Shown in pieces: positions 3,996-7,811 of a stretch of DNA of 7,811 nt. Source of the stretch: Prevotella sp. Its GTDB lineage: Bacteria; Bacteroidota; Bacteroidia; Bacteroidales; Dysgonomonadaceae. The position numbers and the translations under genes were made by a program. Where the stretch lies: contig JAISKQ010000196.1 of NCBI GenBank assembly GCA_031260865.1, positions 1 to 7,811 of the forward strand, given 5' to 3'. Positions within the stretch are counted from its first letter, which is position 1; every line of letters begins with the position of its first letter. The notes beneath the pieces are model-generated. The model saw only the letters and a program-made list of their open reading frames with translations, searched no databases and was not told where the DNA came from.

Positions 3996-6686
3996 TCATT
4001 TTACTTCAAATCGGTACTTTCCACCTTCTACGATTACCACTGCGTATTCCCCTTCCATTCCTTTCGGGGTGACGCCTTTTATTTTATCTACTTTTACGCC
4101 GTTTTCCGTTATACTTTTCATATCCTTCGCAGGAATATACACTGTCGCGGTTGAATTGGGAGGGACGGTAACCGACAACTCCACTTTGTTTTTACGGCGT
4201 TCCCAACGACTGCGAATCTGTCCGTAAGGCGATTCTACGGAGGCTTCGGCAAAAGTCACTTCGGAAACAATAACAGGCTGAATTATAAATTGTTGGTATC
4301 CAGGATGCGCGGGGTCGGGACGGATACCGCAAAGGCTCTTTATAAACCAAGAAGCGATACCGGTATAACAGGTATGGATGCGACTCTCCACATCCGAATT
4401 CCAATATTCCGGCCATGTATTTTCTCCTCGTGCAATAAAATAGCCGTAACTCGGTTCTGTGACAGAGGACAAATGCCGCGCGACAACAGCGCCGTTTTCC
4501 GGATGGCTTGTAAGGTATTTCAGCAATACGGAAATACCCGAACTACCCATGTCGAGGTAGGGATGAAGTTCGCTCAAATCGGTATTGAAACTGTCTGCGA
4601 CGGCTTGTCGCAAATGGTCGGGCACAATTCCCGTCAACAGTGCGAAAGCCATGTAAACCTGCCGTCCGTCCATGTACGTGTTGGATTCCGGATGAAAGAA
4701 AGTTTCGTGAATCCGTGATTTCAAGGCATCTAATCGTTTGCTATACACAACAGCTTCATCTTGATGATTCAGGATGCCGGCTATTCTGATAAACGTTTGC
4801 AAATTCATCACATAGACACAATTATTGAAGAATTTAGCATTCGGACTATCCCCCCAATCCAGCAAGCCTCCGGGCGCAAGCCAATCGCCCAAGAAAAATT
4901 CTTTCCGACCGTTATAAGGGGCGAGCAATCCGTTTTCTGTATTGCTGTGAAGGAAATCCAACCACCGTCGCGCCGACGGATAAATCAAGTCAAGTATCTG
5001 CCGGTCACCATACTGTAGATAATGTTCCCAACTGACATTCAATCCGGCGCTACTCCACATTGGTCCGCCAAAATCCTTATTGCCTAACGGCGCGGTGTGA
5101 TAAAACCATCCGTTGCCTTCCTGCGCATCCGTCCAATCGCGGACAACTTTGTTGTAAAACGCACCTGCCCGGTAGTTGGGAAAAGCAATCCCCCATGATG
5201 TAGCGGTGGCTACTTCACCGTAGCCCATCCGTTCGCGGTGCGGACAGTCGGACGTGTAGCCTTCCGTTGTATTGGCGCGAAATGTCCATAAATCGGTTTC
5301 GTAAATCTGATTAAAAAACGGTTTAGAAGAAAAGAAATGTCCGGTGCGTTTCAGATCTGTACCCAAGGCATAGCCGGTTATTTCTGTAAGTTCCGGCTTG
5401 CGTTTCAAGCCTTCCACCGTAACGTAACGCCCGCCAATATAATTGAAATGGTTACAGAAAGTTTCTTTTTCAGCCCCGTTGCTGATATACTGGCTCATCT
5501 GCCCACAATCCTGAATCGTTTTCTCATCATCCGACACTTTGATGGTAACGACATCGCCCGATGAAAGTCCGCTAAAATCCATCTTTACCCATCCGGTGAA
5601 ATTCTTGCCCATATCTATCCGATAAGCATCGTCTCCGCCACTGATTCCAATCGGTTGAATGGTATCAATTATCCGTGTAGGTTCAATAGAATGGGCACAC
5701 ATCAAAGGTTGATAATCCACGCGGACAGCCTTCGCCCATCCTTTATCGTCAAAGCCGGGTTTGTTCCAGTTAGGCAGGTAATCGCGAGCGTCGATTCGTT
5801 CTCCTCCATGATTCTCAGGGCGGGTGCGCGGAACGTTGTTTTCACTGTTGCTGATGGCGCACAGCCAATCATCATAAGACGACAAGTTTATCTTTTTATC
5901 ATCCGTTGTCCAAACCTTGAGTTGAACACGAATTGCCGACGGGAGATTCACGAAGGTGTTTAGCGTCCAGCCCGGAGCATGCCAAAGGGCTATGACATTT
6001 TCTCCTTGTTGAAGCAAATCCGCGATATCGTATGTCACATAGAGCGCTCGCGTGGAAAGTCTTGTCAAAGCGGGCGCCAATACGCGGTCGTCCGCTTTTT
6101 TTCCATTCACATATAATTCGTGATAACCTATGGATGCGACATGTATAAGCGCAGACCGGACAGGAGCGTCAATAGACAAGGTTTTCCGAAACCAGATATG
6201 CTTTCCTCTCGGCGCGTCCGGATACTGAATCCACCAGGCATCACTCCAGTCGCCCGGATGAAGCAATCCCGTCGTGAAACTCGCCGGTTGACTCCATGTG
6301 GATAAAACACCCTCTTTGTCGGATACCCGAACTTTCCAGTAATATTTACGGCTGGATTCTAATTCTTTTCCGGCAAAAGAAACCAGAACGGATTGAGAAG
6401 AAGCAATCTGACCACTGTTCCACACATCCGCCTGTTCTTCGTTTAACAGCGTTTGATCGCTTGCCACTAAAATATGATAAGTGCCCTGCCGCAATCCCCT
6501 GATAGGATCCGCCACGAACAGTTGCCAGCTAAAACGGGGCGTTGGCGTATCCAAGCCCAACGGATTTTCTTGATATTCGCACTGTAATCCGTTTATCTCA
6601 ATATGCTGCGAACAGACAGGACACACACCGAGCAGGCTTAACACGACAAAGAATATTATCTTTTGTAATTTACTATTGACGCGCAT
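3996..6686 (-). CDS. Secreted alpha-L-rhamnosidase, GH78 family
   Basis: This encodes 896 residues from the ATG at 6686; a TTG six codons upstream (6704) is possible but less likely. It hydrolyses terminal alpha-L-rhamnose from glycans or glycosides. Residues 1 to about 26 form a signal peptide (basic MRVNSK, hydrophobic core, then a VCS-Q type cleavage site), and no proper lipobox is seen. The order is: an N-terminal beta domain starting NPLGLDTPTPRFSW (41-54), a second beta domain (about 155-335), a jelly-roll-like part (about 345-440), the (alpha/alpha)6 catalytic barrel (about 450-785) and a C-terminal beta domain (about 790-896). The hallmark SDCPHRERMGYGE (479-491) gives D480 and E485, the expected general acid. 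GENTWPEYW (754-762) gives E760, the expected base. GIRPDPAHPGYQQF is the typical GH78 end segment. It should act in the periplasm or at the surface. No SusC/SusD, regulator or other glycosidase is adjacent, so it is not part of a visible polysaccharide utilisation locus. Confidence 0.94.
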   Translation of the reverse strand: MRVNSKLQKIIFFVVLSLLGVCPVCSQHIEINGLQCEYQENPLGLDTPTPRFSWQLFVADPIRGLRQGTYHILVASDQTLLNEEQADVWNSGQIASSQSVLVSFAGKELESSRKYYWKVRVSDKEGVLSTWSQPASFTTGLLHPGDWSDAWWIQYPDAPRGKHIWFRKTLSIDAPVRSALIHVASIGYHELYVNGKKADDRVLAPALTRLSTRALYVTYDIADLLQQGENVIALWHAPGWTLNTFVNLPSAIRVQLKVWTTDDKKINLSSYDDWLCAISNSENNVPRTRPENHGGERIDARDYLPNWNKPGFDDKGWAKAVRVDYQPLMCAHSIEPTRIIDTIQPIGISGGDDAYRIDMGKNFTGWVKMDFSGLSSGDVVTIKVSDDEKTIQDCGQMSQYISNGAEKETFCNHFNYIGGRYVTVEGLKRKPELTEITGYALGTDLKRTGHFFSSKPFFNQIYETDLWTFRANTTEGYTSDCPHRERMGYGEVATATSWGIAFPNYRAGAFYNKVVRDWTDAQEGNGWFYHTAPLGNKDFGGPMWSSAGLNVSWEHYLQYGDRQILDLIYPSARRWLDFLHSNTENGLLAPYNGRKEFFLGDWLAPGGLLDWGDSPNAKFFNNCVYVMNLQTFIRIAGILNHQDEAVVYSKRLDALKSRIHETFFHPESNTYMDGRQVYMAFALLTGIVPDHLRQAVADSFNTDLSELHPYLDMGSSGISVLLKYLTSHPENGAVVARHLSSVTEPSYGYFIARGENTWPEYWNSDVESRIHTCYTGIASWFIKSLCGIRPDPAHPGYQQFIIQPVIVSEVTFAEASVESPYGQIRSRWERRKNKVELSVTVPPNSTATVYIPAKDMKSITENGVKVDKIKGVTPKGMEGEYAVVIVEGGKYRFEVK

Positions 6687-6800
6687 ATTATCAATTTTAG
6701 TCAAAAACCAAATTCAATTATTCTCTGTTTTTCACCTTGATACGATTACGCAAAGCAATCGTTGCCTTTATCTCTTCCTGTTTTAACTTGGCGGAAATTT

Positions 6801-6826
6801 AATTCAAAAAGAAGCGCTTTTGAATT
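6801..6826. repeat. Inverted repeat AATTCAAAA / TTTTGAATT
   Basis: Nine perfect base pairs (6801-6809 with 6818-6826) surround an 8-nt loop, in the spacer between guaA and the rhamnosidase gene. It directly abuts the next inverted repeat, with no base between. On the minus strand it contains a T5 run. It may form part of the guaA terminator region or a leader structure of the rhamnosidase mRNA. Confidence 0.55.
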
Positions 6827-6853
6827 GAGGCTGTCCTATAAAGAGATAGCCTC
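6827..6853. terminator. Hairpin GAGGCTGTC / GATAGCCTC, probable guaA-end terminator
   Basis: Nine pairs including one G-T (6827-6835 with 6845-6853) enclose a 9-nt loop, 25 nt beyond the guaA stop. The clean T-run (TTTT, 6854-6857) is on the plus-strand side, that is, reading toward guaA. In the guaA direction the hairpin is followed by AATTC and only later by a T5. It is therefore a good hairpin, but its working direction is uncertain. No plus-strand gene ends here. Confidence 0.5.
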
Positions 6854-6878
6854 TTTTCTATTTGTCTCTATTTATTTT

Positions 6879-7811
6879 CTACTCCCACTCGATGGTTGCG
6901 GGTGGTTTGGAAGATATGTCATATACTACGCGGTTCACGCCTTTCACCTTATTGATGATTTCATTCGATACTTTCGCCAAAAATTCATACGGTAAATGCG
7001 CCCAATCGGCAGTCATGGCATCGGTCGACGTCACAGCCCGCAAGGCTATGGTATTCTCATAAGTGCGTTCATCGCCCATCACTCCCACCGAACGGATCGG
7101 TAATAATATAGCGCCCGCTTGCCACACTTTGTCATATAATCCATGCTCGCGAAGCATACGAATATAAATATCATCCGCATTTTGGACTGCCTCCACCTTT
7201 TCGGGCGTAATATCGCCGAGTATACGGATGCCTAATCCCGGACCGGGAAACGGATGGCGTTTTATCAAGGTTTCTTTCATCCCTAATTCAAACCCTACAC
7301 GACGAACCTCATCTTTAAACAACAGGCGTAAAGGTTCCACTAATTTAAGATCCATCTTCTCAGGCAATCCGCCTACATTATGATGCGACTTAATTACTGT
7401 CCCTGTAATGGAAAGGGATTCTATAATATCAGGGTAGATAGTGCCTTGCCCTAACCATTTTATATCTTCCAGTTTATGAGCCTCTTCATCAAAAACGTCG
7501 ATAAAACCTTTTCCTATGATCTTGCGTTTTTGTTCCGGGTCGGTCACTCCCGCGAGTTCTTTATAAAAACGGTCTTTCGCGTTTACTCCTATTACATTCA
7601 GCCCTAAATGCTCATAATCTTTCAGTACATTCTCAAATTCATTTTTGCGAAGCAGTCCATGATCCACAAACACGCAAGTCAGATTCTTGCCGATAGCCCT
7701 ATTTAACAAAACGGCTGTGACGGATGAGTCAACCCCTCCCGACAAGGCAAGTATCACTTTGTCGTTACCCAATTTTTCTTTCAATTGCGCCACAGTAGTG
7801 TCGATAAATGA
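6879..7811 (-). CDS. guaA: GMP synthase (glutamine-hydrolysing), partial
   Basis: The C-terminal 310 residues of GuaA are present and the frame is open to the right edge (visible N-terminus [11 protein letters not shown]). The GTG at 7793 is therefore internal, and the class I glutaminase domain (about 200 residues) lies beyond the window. The enzyme adenylates XMP and aminates it with ammonia from glutamine to make GMP, in the cytoplasm. Visible parts are the ATP-pyrophosphatase P-loop SGGVDSS (24-30), LGQGTIYPD (120-128), [11 protein letters not shown] (141-151), the signature [16 protein letters not shown] (185-200) and the C-terminal dimerisation domain ending PPATIEWE. All look intact and full length at the 3' end. 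It is on the same strand as the rhamnosidase but separated by 192 bp with hairpins, so the two are probably separate units. Confidence 0.96.
   Translation of the reverse strand, partial: SFIDTTVAQLKEKLGNDKVILALSGGVDSSVTAVLLNRAIGKNLTCVFVDHGLLRKNEFENVLKDYEHLGLNVIGVNAKDRFYKELAGVTDPEQKRKIIGKGFIDVFDEEAHKLEDIKWLGQGTIYPDIIESLSITGTVIKSHHNVGGLPEKMDLKLVEPLRLLFKDEVRRVGFELGMKETLIKRHPFPGPGLGIRILGDITPEKVEAVQNADDIYIRMLREHGLYDKVWQAGAILLPIRSVGVMGDERTYENTIALRAVTSTDAMTADWAHLPYEFLAKVSNEIINKVKGVNRVVYDISSKPPATIEWE

Noticed and set aside
4290..4718. 142-residue plus-strand open frame inside the rhamnosidase region
   Set aside because: Antisense to the well-supported GH78 coding sequence, with no recognisable motif.

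Overview
The window looks like chromosomal DNA from a Bacteroidota member, most likely order Bacteroidales. The evidence is the protein style (a GH78 rhamnosidase with an N-terminal signal peptide, short TatA, Bacteroidales-type IspD and GuaA), mostly weak or absent Shine-Dalgarno sites, and AT-rich spacers. I cannot place it to family or genus from sequence alone.

Left part (1-1453, + strand): a tight three-gene run. It consists of the C-terminal part of a WG-repeat protein with a terminal membrane helix (5' end outside the window), xseB (exonuclease VII small subunit, 2 nt downstream) and ispD (MEP isoprenoid pathway, overlapping xseB by 4 nt). The spacing implies co-transcription and probably translational coupling. 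The ispD 3' end has an unusual Cys-rich tail, and just after it the sequence changes character.

Middle (1454-2278): a stand-alone Y1/HUH transposase of the IS200/RAYT type, without TnpB, followed by about 300 bp of AT-rich non-coding DNA. That spacer holds short repeats, a small hairpin, a potential pseudoknot and a perfect palindrome. This is the only clearly accessory stretch. Next comes a single-gene tatA unit closed by a convincing rho-independent terminator, with no tatC.

Right-middle (2575-3956, + strand): a small HAD-superfamily hydrolase and a D-2-hydroxyacid dehydrogenase 8 nt apart, probably an operon. They converge on a long minus-strand gene for a secreted GH78 alpha-L-rhamnosidase (3996-6686), which stands alone without SusC/SusD or regulator genes. 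After 192 bp containing two adjacent inverted repeats, the minus-strand guaA (GMP synthase) runs off the right edge, so only its ATP-pyrophosphatase and dimerisation parts are present.

Most of the window is housekeeping or known-family content. I did not find a convincing new multi-gene system. The best leads are the transposase-associated spacer (1454-2278) and the coupling of a membrane-anchored WG-repeat protein to xseB-ispD.
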